Below are positions 45,836 to 56,744 of a stretch of 64,000 nucleotides of DNA, one piece after another. This DNA is from Undaria pinnatifida (Eukaryota > Sar > Phaeophyceae > Laminariales > Alariaceae): the NCBI GenBank assembly GCA_012845835.1, contig JABAKD010000027.1, forward strand, positions 13,252,487-13,316,486, read 5' to 3'. A program made the translations under genes and the position numbers. The notes under the pieces were generated by a model. That model was not told the origin of the DNA. It did no database searches and worked only from the letters and a program-made list of their open reading frames with translations. The number at the start of each line of letters is the position of its first letter. Position 1 is the first letter of the stretch.

Positions 45836-48800
45836 GGTCGTCGTTGTCGTCGTCGTCGTTGTTGTTGTTGTTGTTGATGTTGTCTGCCCCCCCCCCTTTC
45901 GTTCCTTTCTCACCACAGGCTTGAAACGGCCGGAATTCTACAGCCGCGTGGTGGACAGAGGGGAACGACCCCCGCTAAACCCGGAGTGGCCTATCCACGT
46001 TCGCAACTTGCTGGAGAGCTGTTGGCGGACGAACCTTGACGAGCGACTGAGTTTCCGAGAGGTTGCGGGGATACTCAAGGTAGGGGGTGGGTGGGTAGTC
46101 AAGCGGTGTTTTGGTTTCGTCGGGATGATCGTAGCGGTGGGTAGGTGGACCGGCGGCGTTCTTCTTCGTGGGAATAGTTTTTGGCGTTTTTTGTCGACGG
46201 AGGCGTGTCTGTTTGCTGTGGATGATCGGTGGTGTTACGTGGTATTGGTGGTGGTGGTGGTGGTGGTGGTGGTGGTGGTGGTGTTTTGGTGTCGGTGATG
46301 GTATCGACGTTGTTTTTGTTGATGCAGTTGTCTGATGTTTTTTTCTGCGATGGCGCACGTGTCGTTGTCTGACGTCAAGTATTTCGGCCATTGCGGTTGC
46401 TGTGGGGAAGATGCCGCGGTCGCTTGTTGTACGATGTGCACTTTTGTCGTGGTGTTGCTGTTGTTGTTGTTGTTGTTGTTGCTCTGGCGATGACGCCCTC
46501 ACGAAACAAAAAATGCTGTAAACCTGGTAATCTCAGCCTTTAGATATGACGTACCAGGTATTTGTGTGTGTTTTCAGAAATGTCTCTTTCTCCCACGCCG
46601 TGACAGCGTACCTGGTGTAGTAAACTAGGCTTTGTTTAGGCGTGGCGATAGACCGCCGTTCATAACTCTAAAGGGGGGTGTTCCCGTATCATTATTTATT
46701 TTCATTTTCTTCTGCTTTTCACCTCCGCGCGGGCTGGACGGGTAAACCATCTTGCGTGCACGACAGCGGTGTATACGTAGTCTGCGGGACAACACGACGG
46801 GCCATGGGCAAACTCTAAACTGGGATGCCCTTTTCTCTTACCTATGTATAGTACTAATACTGGTATATGGCTTGTTTAGATGTGTTGTTCACAGTATTTT
46901 TCGTATGGGCAAAAGGAGCTTTGTACGAATAGTTACTCCGTAAAGACCAACAGACCCATCATCGCTCAGAAGGGGGAGGGGGATCTCTCTCTTTGTTCCA
47001 TAGTAATTTTTTCGTATTTTTCTTGGTCTCTTCGGGGCGGACCCCCCCCCCCGCCTTACGCAAGTTTCACTGTTGTGTTTTTTTTTTGTCTCCGTAATGT
47101 GATCGTTTCTTAATCTGTGGGCTTAACCCCACCCCCCTTCACGCACACGTCACGTCACTCTTTTTTAGTCGTGTGTCTTCGTGTTTCCGGTATATTTTCC
47201 CTTGTCGGCACAATTTCCAACTCACAGCTTTTTGTTAATTAGCTTCGTTTTTTCGTATTGGGTGCTGCACGGTTTGGGCTGACCACTGCTATCGTCAGAA
47301 ATGGTGCGCAGGTGATAGTACCATACCATTTGGCTTCATTTTTTGCGTTGGGTACTGCTGTGGCGATGATGACGGCACCCTGACCCTGACCCTCACCCAT
47401 TCGGAATACCGCTCTGGGTCCATGTGCCCTGCCTGATGCCATCACTGGGGTAAAACGGTCAGAAACGTCAAATACAGTAGCTAATATAGTGCGGGTGTCC
47501 GATATTGTGCGGGTGAAATCATTTGGCTCAATATAGACCCATTTATAGTGGCCGGTTTTTATATAGTGCGGGTGCCCGGCATAGTGCGGGTAAATTTTCG
47601 TGACACATACCCGCACTACATAGGGCCACCTACTGCTGTAGTGTGTTTCTCGCTGTGGCATGGGCGTCACCACTCTGTCGCCATAAACACCAGTGCGCAG
47701 GTGATACGACCGTACGGCAATGGTCCTACTCAGTACTATTACTATTAATACTCCTGTGGTTAGGAGATTTTTTTTTTCTACATTCTTTCTCGTGCCGTCC
47801 TGTTTCCCTCGTTGTGTTCGTTTTTTTTTTCTTGTTTCTTGTGTTTTTTTTCCTTCTTACCATCGTATAATTATTTTGACTATATATGTATATTTTTTAT
47901 TTATTTTTTACCAATTTTTGTTGCAAGTAGCCTGGTGTGCTTGCTGGCTTGCATCTTTTTTTGCCCGCGTGTTCATTGCGGTACCTCAATTGCTTGGCCA
48001 AATCTCCTCTCTTCGCTGTCGTTGCAATGATGATGTGTATCAGATTTCTGTCTCAATCGTTTGTGACCACACGGAGCTCGTCTAATCATCATGTACCTCG
48101 TATGAGGCATCGGTACGGACACCGGTTGTGCTGGATGAAGTAGATGCGTTGAAATATCACTTCAATGTGGAGCACGGACATAGTCGATATACTTGTATCA
48201 CATTTGCAATGTTGTCTTGTGAACTCCCTTGTCAGTGCGAACACAGGTGTCCGCCGAGGAGGACTGTTGGGGAGGGGGGCGGGGAGGGAGGTTCTTGGTC
48301 TTGTCGAGGCAGAGTGTGCTGGGATGAGCACGTCCGCTTTACAAAGGCCTCTCTAGTTTTGTTTAAACTCCCTCGCTTTTTTTTTTTTCCAATGCGAACC
48401 CATCTCACGCACCGCCTCCCTCGTCTTGTGTAACTAACTCCCTCCCTCCCTCGCCCGAGTGCAGGTGTGCGCCGAGGAGGAGAACCGGCGGTCTTTCTCC
48501 GAGGAGAAGCGGAAGAGCGTGCGCATGTCGACCAGACGGTCCAAGCTCTGGACGACGACGGGCGCGAGGCCGGACCTGGAGGAAATATACGCGGACCCGC
48601 AGTACAAGCCCAAGTTCACCATCTCGTCTTTCTTCTCCTCACATAACGTTAGTTCCCCGACTCCCACTGCCTCCGCGTCGCGCCGGCCGGTAGTCCCCGA
48701 CGACCAACAGACCCCCACTCGGCCGATAATATACGACGATCGATCGATCCCCACTTGGCGAGAGTTGCCGACCGCAACCCCGGCGGGAAGAAGCAGGGGT

Positions 48801-48908
48801 GCACTAGTATTACGCACTTGGGGATGGCAAAGCCTTTTGTCCGCCCCGCGCAGGTTTCGGCGCCCCACCAAATACTTGAAATGGATGAAGGGACGAAATA
48901 CGGTATAG
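38418..48908 (+). CDS. TKL-like serine/threonine protein kinase, 11 exons, about 783 aa
   Basis: Predicted to transfer phosphate from ATP to Ser/Thr of unknown targets, probably in the cytosol, since no signal peptide or membrane segment is visible. Exons: 38418-38529, 40009-40742, 41557-41847, 42406-42513, 43003-43098, 43469-43540, 44036-44191, 45093-45176, 45451-45544, 45919-46079, 48465-48908. All introns are GT-AG; introns 1 and 9 are phase 1, the rest phase 0, and the frame stays open throughout. Residues 1 to about 365 are acidic, then Ser/Thr/Pro/Ala-rich. Kinase landmarks: VVLK lysine 398, helix-C Glu 417, CHRDLKPDN at 497-505 (Asp 500), DFG 518-520, MAPE 548-551, DVYSF from 563, and an Arg in the DERLSF stretch near the domain end. 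The catalytic-loop Lys points to Ser/Thr specificity. The glycine loop is atypical ([10 protein letters not shown]). The last exon is basic ([11 protein letters not shown]) and its end is the least certain part. The ATG at 38418 is the first in frame before a good donor (ATCG/gtgagc). Confidence 0.88.
38530..39262 (+). repeat. 86-bp minisatellite in kinase intron 1, derived from the exon 1 donor region
   Basis: The phrase GTCAGTAAGCCGTGTGCC starts with its CAGTAAG at 38641, 38727, 38813, 38899 and 38985, exactly 86 bp apart. Each unit also carries TACGATGCGATTGAGTCT twice. The unit resembles the exon 1 end and donor at 38516-38560 (GGAGTCTATC then gtgagccgcttgcc then ggtggcag). Degenerate units continue to about 39262, where GATGGAGTCTATCGGCAAGC reappears. 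Confidence 0.85.
39330..39415 (-). mobile_element. Diverged foldback end in kinase intron 1
   Basis: catcacacgcagcttgcaat and gaatttcgatgaagaactcg match the terminal arm. Confidence 0.4.
39798..39957 (+). repeat. Repeat D in kinase intron 1, just before the acceptor
   Basis: catgcgactcgccgaaaacc, cttggtacaagcaatgcctg, ccgacgtgctccgtcccggc and gccatgcacaaactgagtac. About 90% identical to 43863-44010. Followed by a (CCCCT)n tract and the intron 1 acceptor. Confidence 0.75.
41198..41304. other. Coding-like segment in kinase intron 2, strand uncertain
   Basis: Both strands read as plausible protein here. The + frame after a CAG at about 41200 gives residues such as [19 protein letters not shown] before TGA at 41302-41304. 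The - frame reads [20 protein letters not shown]. Third-position GC is exon-like. No good donor fits the + frame, so it was left out of the kinase model, but it could be an alternative exon or a fragment of another gene. Confidence 0.2.
41900..42035 (-). mobile_element. Diverged SINE tail in kinase intron 3
   Basis: cttcccagctcctggacaag, ccgttgtcctaggtttcgtc and cccattgctcgcgaatg match the SINE tail and body at moderate identity. Confidence 0.4.
43590..43760 (-). mobile_element. Diverged foldback end in kinase intron 6
   Basis: cgcacgatcgaagcgtcgca, cttgcagccgttggtttcga and gcccagctggggtgtccttt follow the terminal arm order with many substitutions. Confidence 0.4.
43863..44010 (+). repeat. 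Repeat D in kinase intron 6, just before the acceptor
   Basis: Same order of words as 39798-39957, ending gccatgcacaaactgagtac and a C-run; exon 7 starts 25 bp later. Confidence 0.75.
44474..44562 (+). mobile_element. 90-bp MITE copy in kinase intron 7
   Basis: CTAACGCATTTGCAACTAGA to GTCTAAAGGGGCTGA. Confidence 0.6.
44860..44950 (+). repeat. GATCTGTAGATGATCTAGAT array in kinase intron 7
   Basis: Short units of ATGATCTGTAG and ATGATCTAG alternate; each is nearly self-complementary. Confidence 0.6.
45786..45880 (+). repeat. GTT/GTC array in kinase intron 9
   Basis: Imperfect (GTT)n with GTC interruptions, 40 bp before the C-run and acceptor of exon 10. Confidence 0.65.
46240..46283 (+). repeat. 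GTG array in kinase intron 10
   Basis: Perfect (GGT)n of about 14 units. Confidence 0.7.
47473..47640 (+). mobile_element. Mariner-like MITE in kinase intron 10
   Basis: Inverted relative of 33003-33154: TACAGTAGCTAATATAGTGC at the left, AGGGCCACCTACTGCTGTA at the right, with the same GTGAAATCATTTGGC core. Confidence 0.68.
47985..48142 (-). repeat. Diverged repeat F in kinase intron 10
   Basis: gtttgtgaccacacggagct and tacggacaccggttgtgctg are the reverse of repeat F words. Confidence 0.4.
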
Positions 48909-49084
48909 ATTTTTTCCTAGAAAATTATTTGGAAATTTCCTGTGACTGGCTGTCGTACGCCACCAGTATTCATCTACGAAGTGCGAGTAGTAGGGGACAA
49001 GAACCGGTCTAGTGTTAAACACGTTCTAGAATTTTCGTGGTAATTTTCCGTGGAAGTTTCTTGCGAGTAGCTGCGCCAGCAGTC

Positions 49085-49800
49085 GTTTGGTACCTGGCAT
49101 ACAGCAGCGGGTCCGTTGGTTCAGCAGTGTATGGTGCTGACGCATTATCCCAGTAAGTTTCTAAGATATGTCTATGGGTCGCTGCTTTAACCACCAGTTC
49201 AATTGTCGGGCCTGCAGCACGTGCTGATGCGCCGTAAGATTTTTCTGTGGATATGAAAATACCGCTGTACTTCCAGTAGTCTGGCCTACAGCAGTAGGTG
49301 CATTGGTTGTGCAGCGATTGTTACTGAGATGTCCTAATCTTTTTCTGCTGGGTGACTATTGCCCTGCTCTCCACCAGCAGGCTGGTCTACAGGTAGGCAC
49401 AGTAGGTCGGTCCGTTGGTCCTGCACCGTTCTGCACCGTATGTACGGTGCTGATACGTCCTGACATTTTTTCAGTTGATAACTGCAGTATACTGCTGTAC
49501 TGATTTGTTGATTCCAGACGGCTCGTGTAGCAGCGGTAGGTGCGATGGTTATGCAACGTATGATGCTCATCAGTCCTAAGAAATGTCTTGTGGATGTCTA
49601 CTGCTGTACCGGTACTATATGCCTGTAGTAGTCGGGTATACAGCAGTAGGTGCGTTGGTTGTGCAGCGCACGATGCTCATCAGTCCTAAGAATTTTCTGG
49701 GGGTAACTGAGAATTTTCTGTGGATAACTGCAGTTCTACCGGTACTCTCGCAGCGGTGTACCAGATATTGGCGAAGCAAAATATGGTGCTGATATATTTT
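49085..49800 (+). repeat. Degenerate tandem repeat after the kinase
   Basis: About six units of 100-130 bp share TACAGCAGTAGGTGCGTTGG, ATGCTCATCAGTCCTAAGAA and TTTTCTGTGGATAACTGCAG. Similar words recur at 50455-50600. Confidence 0.6.
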
Positions 49801-49835
49801 GTGGTCGGTATGCTAAGCCACGACAGCGGTACGAG

Positions 49836-50405
49836 GTATATTATAAAAATAAAAATACACTTGAGCTGTGAGATCGAAGATTTTGTCAAAACTCATCTTT
49901 GCGAGCTGTGTGTGATACTCCGATCGCGCGTATTACGGGTTGTGTGTCCTCATGAAGGATATAGGTCGGCGACTCCCGTTGGAACTACAGTGTAGCTACC
50001 AGGGTCAACAGGGTGATGTTAAGTCAGTCTGTGCGCGGAAACTATAAACCCGTTTTTGAGGGGGACACCATCTGACAGCTTTGGAAGGACATTCATCAGT
50101 TTCTCAAGTGTATGTAAGTCGTATAACCAGTGAGGGGAGGGCGGAGTTTTTTAGGACGTGGGGGCATGGGTTTGAACAAGAGGGAGCGGGGGGGGCGGGG
50201 GCGGGGGGATGGGCGGGAAAACTCAAAGTGTGCGTGGAAACTGTAAATCCTTTAAGGGAATAAATCTGACGGTTTTGGAAGGAATGCACCAGTTTATCAT
50301 GTATATCCTGTAAGTCGTACAACCAGTATGGAGAGGGCGGAGTGTTGGAGGGGGTGGGTGGGGGGTGGGGGCAAATATATACTCCGGAGTATATACATAT
50401 TATTT
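49836..50405 (+). mobile_element. Foldback left arm plus G-rich core
   Basis: aaaaataaaaatacacttga through all arm landmarks to two G-rich blocks (50190-50215, 50345-50370). The right arm is missing. Confidence 0.7.
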
Positions 50406-50599
50406 TGATAGCAGCACGCGTAGCGCGTGTCTGCGAATAACCATTACCCCACCGGTAGTCCACAGCAGTAGGGGCACTGGTAAAGCTAAATATTATATGC
50501 TCATGTATGGTCCGAACGCCGCTGCAACAGCGGTAACAGCGGTAGGAGTAGGCGTAGACCGACGGTAGCCCACATACGGCGGCATATCTGTTGGCCAAG

Positions 50600-51340
50600 C
50601 AAAATGTGATGCTGGTCGTCGGCATGCGCGCGCCACAACAGCAGTATGCGCCTAAACGTGTGTGCGGCCATGATACGCGCGGCTTACAGGCGATGCACTG
50701 AGTTCCTGGCGCGAACAGAAATTTTACAGCTCCCTATTAATAGTAATAGCTAGGGATGTAAACAAGCGATGCACCCATACCCAACGTATTTTTATGTACA
50801 CACACACCGATCACACCGCGCATGGTTTTCGGGCTAGGTTAGGGCTTAGGCTTCTGGTCGGGTGGGGACTTGGTGGCAGGTATGCCGGTAGACTACTAGT
50901 AGTTTATTAAGTACGGGTGTATGGCTATGACTACACCCCTAGGCCTTTAGGGGTGCGTTGTTTTTTCTTGTTCCCAGCGGCTGTATATATGTGTGCCCTC
51001 GATACTCGTAGAGCTCTACCACTGCCATGGTAAGAAACTATCGTGTTGTCTACGGCTATCCGCAATACATCATTTGGTAGTGTGTGTGTGTGTGTGTGTT
51101 TTTTTTTTCATGTCGTACGCGTGCTATTAATACTTGTGCTACGTTACAAGGTTGGTTGTGCTGTTTGTGGTGTCGTTCTTGTCCCGCTGTTGTATTCCTT
51201 TTTTTTGTGTGTGTACTGTAATTATCTCTGGTTGTAATGTACTTTGGTTGGTCGTATTGCGTGTGTTTTGTGTGCGCCTGGAATGTAGTTTGAACCTTCC
51301 CAGAGCTCGTACATGCCTGGCATGTGCCCGGTAATTTTGT
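50600..51340. other. No gene seen
   Basis: Unique DNA with a (TG)11 at 51080. Confidence 0.4.
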
Positions 51341-52100
51341 TGACGAGTTCCTTGGAGAACCGACGGAGGTCCCATGGGCGACACAGAAAAAATGAACATG
51401 ATAATTGACTGAAAAGAACACAAGAAAGAACGGTGTACGGTTACGGCATTTTGACCAGTTCATGTGAGAACCGAAAGCGCGACAGCGACGACAATATTTT
51501 TTTACCTAGCGTGCTAGGGCTGGAATGCGTTTTGCCTTGTAGTGTCCACATGTCTATGCACCTGGTGCATGACGTTTCGCCGGAACTGATAAGAGCCCTA
51601 CGGCCACACCACAATTTTGAGCGAGCGAGCGCTCTTCTTTTGAGCCTCGTAGTGTTTACGTATGTATCATGCCTGGTGGGTTTGTTATAACTAGTGCGTT
51701 GGAGAACCGAGAGGGTCCTATTATACGGTGACAACCAATTTGAGAGAGAGCGAACGAGTGCGTGCGTCCGCACTCGCCGTATATTCGACGTTGATTTTTT
51801 ATGTTGGCTTTAATGTTGCTGAAGTTGATGTCGGCGCTGTCTCCCTCTTATTTTACCGTAAAAGTTCGAGCGTGCGAAATAGTGTGGTGACTTCAATGCT
51901 GGAGTTGCTGTTCGTTGTTGAAGTTGCTGTTGCTGTTGTTGTTGACCTCGGTTCTGCCCTCCCTCCTCTTCTTTATCTGTGCGCAACTATGTCGAGCGAG
52001 CGAGCGCGCGGGAGCATGCGAAACTCGTCGTATCTTCGATGTCGATGTTGCTGTTGCCGTTGAAGTTGACACTGCCTCCCCCCTCTTCTTTTTAACGCTT
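51340..52100 (+). repeat. Degenerate GAGCGAGCG/GTTGCTG repeat block
   Basis: TTGGAGAACCGA occurs near 51350 and 51700, GAGCGAGCGAGCG at 51621 and 51994, and a CTGAAGTTGATGTCGGCGCT/CTCCCTCTT unit recurs three times, finally merging into (GTTGCT)n. Confidence 0.45.
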
Positions 52101-52152
52101 GCCTTTTTTTTTTTTTTGTTCTTCTTTTGGCGGTGTTTCGGGCTTTTCACAG

Positions 52153-52378
52153 AGCTCAGGCGCTGGAGCTGCTTCGAAGAAGTTTGGAGGGAAGAAGCAA
52201 AAGAGTATTACCCGACGAGCGACCTCGGGAAACAGCTGAAAGCTTCTGTTATATATTTGGCTCCTTGGCGGGAGGGCGCAACGGAAGGAGCGGGTTTGAT
52301 GGAAAAAGAGGCGGTTGGGGAGGGGGGAAGGGACAAGACAGAAGACAGAAACGATTTCGGTGGGAGATAGGAATGGCG
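52153..52378 (+). other. Possible exon after a good acceptor, all + frames open
   Basis: gtttcgggcttttcacag precedes a purine-rich stretch open in all three frames. The most protein-like frame reads RRWSCFEEVWREEAKEYYPT and LGKQLKASVIYLAPWREGAT; another reads AQALELLRRSLEGRSKRVLP. No donor or stop choice is convincing. It follows the degenerate GAGCGAGCG repeat block. Confidence 0.22.
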
Positions 52379-52837
52379 TAGTGGGCGGGAGGGGGGCCGT
52401 ACTCATGTGTTGTGGGAGCGGGGGGGGGTGGGGTCTGGGCGATGGCAATCGGGCTATCGTGGCTGGCAGTGGCGGGGCCAAGATGTGACATGGCATCATG
52501 GAGATATTAATGAAAAATTGTGTCAAATGACAAAATGCACGGGACTTGGTGTGAGGGAGGCAGGCGTGTGTGGGGACGGGATGTCACGCGTGATCGCCGT
52601 CAAGCGTTTCCGCTGTGGTGCGTTTCGCCGTCAAGATTTTTTCGCCGATTCTTTTTTCCTGTCAAAAAACGTTTTCGCCTAAAATTATCCGCACACGCCC
52701 CCATAATCCCCCCCCCCCCCCCCCCCCCCCCCCCGTTAGCGCTGCTGTAATTTTGGAAAGTCTTCTCACGTAAAGGGCGGGGGGGGGGGGGGGGTCGAGA
52801 CCAGGAGGAGGCGGAATAGGGAGCGAGCGGGACATGA

Positions 52838-53022
52838 ACGTTATCCCCTTTAGAACTGAACTGCACACATTTTTTTGGGTACAAATGACTTGGAACTAGT
52901 GTGCGAGAGATTTTTCGCAGTTCTTCAAAAGGTTTAGAACTAACGGCACACACTTTTTTTGGTCGAAAATGACTTGCAGTTCGTGTGCGATAATTTTCGC
53001 AATTAAGAAAGGGTTATAAGGC
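52838..53022 (+). mobile_element. Two diverged MITE relatives in tandem
   Basis: Two units share ACACATTTTTTTGGGTACAAAT- and ATGACTTGGAACTAGTGTGC-like words with the 90-bp MITE spacing; ends are ATCCCCTTTA and GAAAGGGTTATA. Confidence 0.4.
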
Positions 53023-53419
53023 GTTCTTTCGTAGGCCGTTTTGCTTCGCGCTTTGTATTTTGGCGTGTTGTGTTGAGTTTTTTTTTTTTTTTCGTGTGCT
53101 TTTACGGATGCAAGCCAGTTTTGTGGCGATGCATCGTATCGACCGGACCAGCTTGGATGTCATTGGCTCGGTCTGTAATCGGTGAAAAATTGTTGGCTGG
53201 GAGGCTTGAGGGGGGGAGTCGGGTTCACGCCCCACCGTGGAGGTTATGGGAAGCGATTTGGTTGTGCACGCGCGAACTTTTGCGAACGTTTTCTGCTTTT
53301 GTCTGGCGGTCAACTATCGCCGACGGCTAGTTTCCTGTGCGCCCTTTCGTTTCGTTCTTGCCTGGCACAATTAATGCCGTTCGATCACCGTATATGACAG
53401 TGTATAACATCCCCCTGCG

Positions 53420-53602
53420 ATGAAATGCCGAGCGGGTTTCCTCCAAAACCAGCGCGGCACGAATAACGACGGTGGTAGCGTTGCGAGTATGTCGTCCAGA
53501 TCTTTCCGTAGACGCGTCGCTCGGCGTTTAGACTCTACCGGTCGTCGAGAAATCGGCGTACCAAACTCGTCCGAGGGGGTGTGCTATACACCGTCACACA
53601 CG
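53420..53602 (+). CDS. Putative first exon, Arg/Ser-rich N-terminus
   Basis: ATG at 53420 opens 61 codons ending in phase 0 at a gtacgatg donor. It reads MKCRAGFLQNQRGTNNDGG, then SMSSRSFRRRVARRLD and GVPNSSEGVCYTPSHT. The Arg/Ser-rich beginning would suit an organelle-targeting presequence, but the chloroplast-type ASAFAP motif expected in heterokont algae is absent. Codon use is exon-like. Whether it belongs to the exons at 54677-55282 is unclear, because the phases do not fit without a further exon. Confidence 0.35.
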
Positions 53603-54676
53603 GTACGATGACCCTGTGGAGTTTTTTTTTTCTCCCCTGAATGTTTTGTGTGTAGGGGGAGAGGGGCTGCGCAGGCGACTTAGCAGCAGCAGCAGCAGCA
53701 GCAGCAGGGTCCTTTGTGCCTTGTCCTCGCTCTTCTCCTGAATTTCGAGTGGAGTTTGGACGAGAGAGCGCGCGGGCTGTGTTTTCCTTCTTTTCTTTTT
53801 TTCATGTTTCGTCCTTGTTTTTCTTCTTACGTCCTGTACCAGCCCGGTTGTATGGCTTGCGTCCCGCTCATTTTTCGGTAAAAAAAAACTGTACGAAGCC
53901 TGTATTTTTTTTGTGCTGCAACCGAACGTTGTCTGTCGTTCCGTTTCGAGATCGAATCGAGACCCGAATCCTTCGATGTGTGTTTCCGTCATTTGTGGGG
54001 GGCCTCGAAACAAATCCGTGAAGTAAAGCAGTCGCCGTGTTTACATTGGTTGAAGACCGGGGAAGTCTGGGGGCGGACTGCTTTTTCGTTTTTTGTTTTA
54101 CCCCCCCACGTCTACGTTTTTTTTTTCCCTTTTGAGCTAACGAGACGAGCCGGTTTACGAATTTTTGTTTTTGTGCTTCGTGCTAGATCAGACGGAGCAC
54201 TCACACTCGTAGATCGTAGAGTCAAGCGTTGATTGCATGATAGATCCCACCGGGAGTGTTGTCTGAGTGAGGTGTAACAAATGGTGCGCGTTCTCGAGCA
54301 AATTGTGACGGACGCTCGTGGTGGCGGTGGTGGTGGTGGTGGTGGTGGCGACGGCAGCGGTGGTGGAGTCGTCTGCGCTGCTTGGTCTAGTTCTGCTTGA
54401 CCACGGAAGAAAGTGGCGATTTTTTCCAGCCCCTCTTTTGTTGGTTCTTCGTGTGGGGTAAAGGGGGGAGGGGGTGGGTGACTCTGCTCCATCCTTGTTG
54501 GTTTGCTGTGTGGTCCGTTTATTTTTGCGTTTTTTTGCGTCTGTTCTCTTTTCCTTTTTATATGCTCCTTGCTTCTTCTGCTTTTGTTTTTGTTGATCAT
54601 CGCTCTTCTTGCCCCGTGCCTGCCTTGTGTCGTTTGTTTTGCCGATTTCTGGTTGGTTTTCGTCGAGTGGTTGTAG

Positions 54677-55282
54677 CCGGCCGGCTTCGGTTACGTACAT
54701 ACATTGAATACACCCTTTCGGAGGCGAAGCTCTGCAAGGGGCTTTACGGAAAAGGTCTGACTGATGTGTTGCTATTTGTTTCTTACTGTTTCTACTATAA
54801 AATATAGTATGATTTCTACTATGTTGTGGTCGTTGTTGCTTCTTTCGTACGTAGCTGGGTTCACGACGCTACTGTTTACCGGTGAAATTGCATTGCACTG
54901 CGGTGGTACGCAGTGCTCTGCTTCTCTGTACAACATTTCAATCTTCTAAATTAAGGTTATTTATGGTTACCCCCCCGCGTGCCGCGATAATCTCTCGCCC
55001 GCGATCGTTTGTCATATCTTGTATTGTGTGGTGGGGGGTGATGATATTTCGTAATGATGTTTGCTTCCCATGTGCCTCCGATCTCTACTGGGTCGGAGCA
55101 TACCACCATCGCCCGTCGCAGCGCGAGCAACTGAGGTGGCAGGGGAAAACGTGCAGCGTGCAGCTGCGGTGCGCTTGAAGCGCATTATTCGAGCAACCTC
55201 CGGGAGGCTGCGCGAACCGTGTTTGGTGCTCTGGTTTCTCTTGGAGAAAGTTCCTGATGATGGACAGAATTTGAGTTGTTGA
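54677..55282 (+). CDS. Two 3' exons of an unrecognised gene
   Basis: Exon a (about 54677-54754) follows gtggttgtag and reads RLRLRTYIEYTLSEAKLCKG, leaving one base before a gtctga donor. Exon b (about 55142-55282) follows gaggtggcag, takes that base in phase and reads ENVQRAAAVRLKRIIRATSG, then VLWFLLEKVPDDGQNLSC and TGA. The join gives a continuous basic, helical reading. The donor is not canonical beyond GT. An upstream ATG at 54281 opens MVRVLEQIVTDAR followed by ten glycines and may be an earlier exon. No family is recognised. Confidence 0.38.
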
Positions 55283-55289
55283 AGAAAGC

Positions 55290-56190
55290 TTGCGTCGTAA
55301 TCGTGAGAGCGACTATGGAGCAGCGCTCACTGTAGCAACTCTGGCAGGTGGCAGGGTATGCACATGTATGTAGAACAGATGATTTATTGGATGCTGCACG
55401 GGGACAGCAGCAGCAGTAGTTGTTGATGTGGTATTAATAGTAGTGCTTCCTACGCAGTACGGAGCAAGGAGAAGCTAATTATAGCAGTCCCACAATATTA
55501 ATAGGAGCAACTGGGGTACGGTGCGAACACGTGCAATAGTTACACCGCAGTTCACCGTGGTACAGCCAGTCGCCGTCGGTCGCCCAATTGCTCTTGGCAC
55601 TTTTTTTGTCGTAGGCCTTGGGCCGGCTGGGCCGCGTCTTCGTCGGTTGTGTGCTGTTGGTCGCACCGTCGCTTTGTCGGTATCACTTGGCACGCACACG
55701 CACGCAGTCTAAAAAATGATAATTTGGAGTCCTCTGTTTTCGATTTTCGCTCTCTTGGTTGCGTCCCACTTCGCAAAGCAAAATATGAACAGAACGCGAA
55801 TTTGCTCCTCCTTTTTGGGTCTGAAATCCAAGAAGTATCATTGTTGTCACCCGGGCGATTTCGACCGGAGTCGACTTTTCTTTGGCGTGCGAACCAAAAG
55901 TATTCATTGTGCGTTTCCTAGACGATTGTCTGATCTATTATCCAATTGCAAGCTTCTATTGTTGCAAGCTAAGGTGTTTTGCACTGAACAGGACCTCGCA
56001 CGTAGGATATATTAAGCACACCGAATATAAAGGATTCTGGAACGTGGAAACTCCCACTCCCGCTTGGTGGCCCGTCCGGTCTTCCGAGCAATTCCGCCAT
56101 GTTCGTCTAGATAACCCGGCACTAATTTTCATGCCGCGAGCCGTTAGCCTATAGGCGGCCACGGCACACAAAGCCACATCGCCAGCAACA
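55290..56190. other. Open frames on both strands, unassigned
   Basis: A + frame at 55882-56154 (HTEYKGFWNVETPTPAWWPV) and a - frame at 55956-56177 both look protein-like; no splice signals decide. Confidence 0.3.
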
Positions 56191-56192
56191 GT

Positions 56193-56391
56193 TTAAAGCC
56201 TCGTTCTTACAATCCCGTCTTCAATTTGTTTCGGGCCGAACAAGTAATAAAACTCCCGCCCGGTCCCGTCTCGATTGTTGGTTCTCCTACCGCGAAAAGC
56301 CTTGTTTTTTCGTGAAGCGTACAGCGACTCTGGGTACAACAGCCAATCATAATTGTACACGGCCACCCATCGGTGTGGTGTCCAAGAATAG
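56193..56391 (-). CDS. Terminal exon of an unrecognised gene, 65 codons
   Basis: A strong minus-strand acceptor (ttttttggtgtattttcag) starts the exon at 56391. It reads YSWTPHRWVAVYNYDWLLYP, then a basic SRKNKAFRGRRTNNRDGTG and EFYYLFGPKQIEDGIVRTRL before TAA at 56193-56195. The aromatic-rich, varied composition is typical of a folded domain. It lies 236 bp from the left end of the 3.1-kb TIR element, so its upstream intron may contain that element, or it may be an abandoned fragment. A second minus-strand frame (55956-56177) just downstream is also open and protein-like. Confidence 0.42.
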
Positions 56392-56744
56392 CTGAAAATA
56401 CACCAAAAAATAAAAAATGTAACACATGGCAAACGCAAAACGAAGAAGAGTCAGTTAGTTGATTTTACGTCGGCCGCTGCTGATATATCGTTGCTGTTCT
56501 GCATCAACAAAGTCCAGCTTTTAAGCCACAAAGTACACCCAAGACTATTACATCCGAGACCGGATCACTTTGTTGCTATGAGTGTGTGGGGGAGTTATCG
56601 TGGATATCGTCTCGATCGATCCCCCATTTTATAAAAAAAAAAATCAAGGGCGTCAGCCGTGAGTTCGACGAATTTCAGGTCAATACTCATCTTTGCAAGC
56701 TGCGTTGTTGGCACTTGTAATATACAATATAGGTGAGTCCGTAT

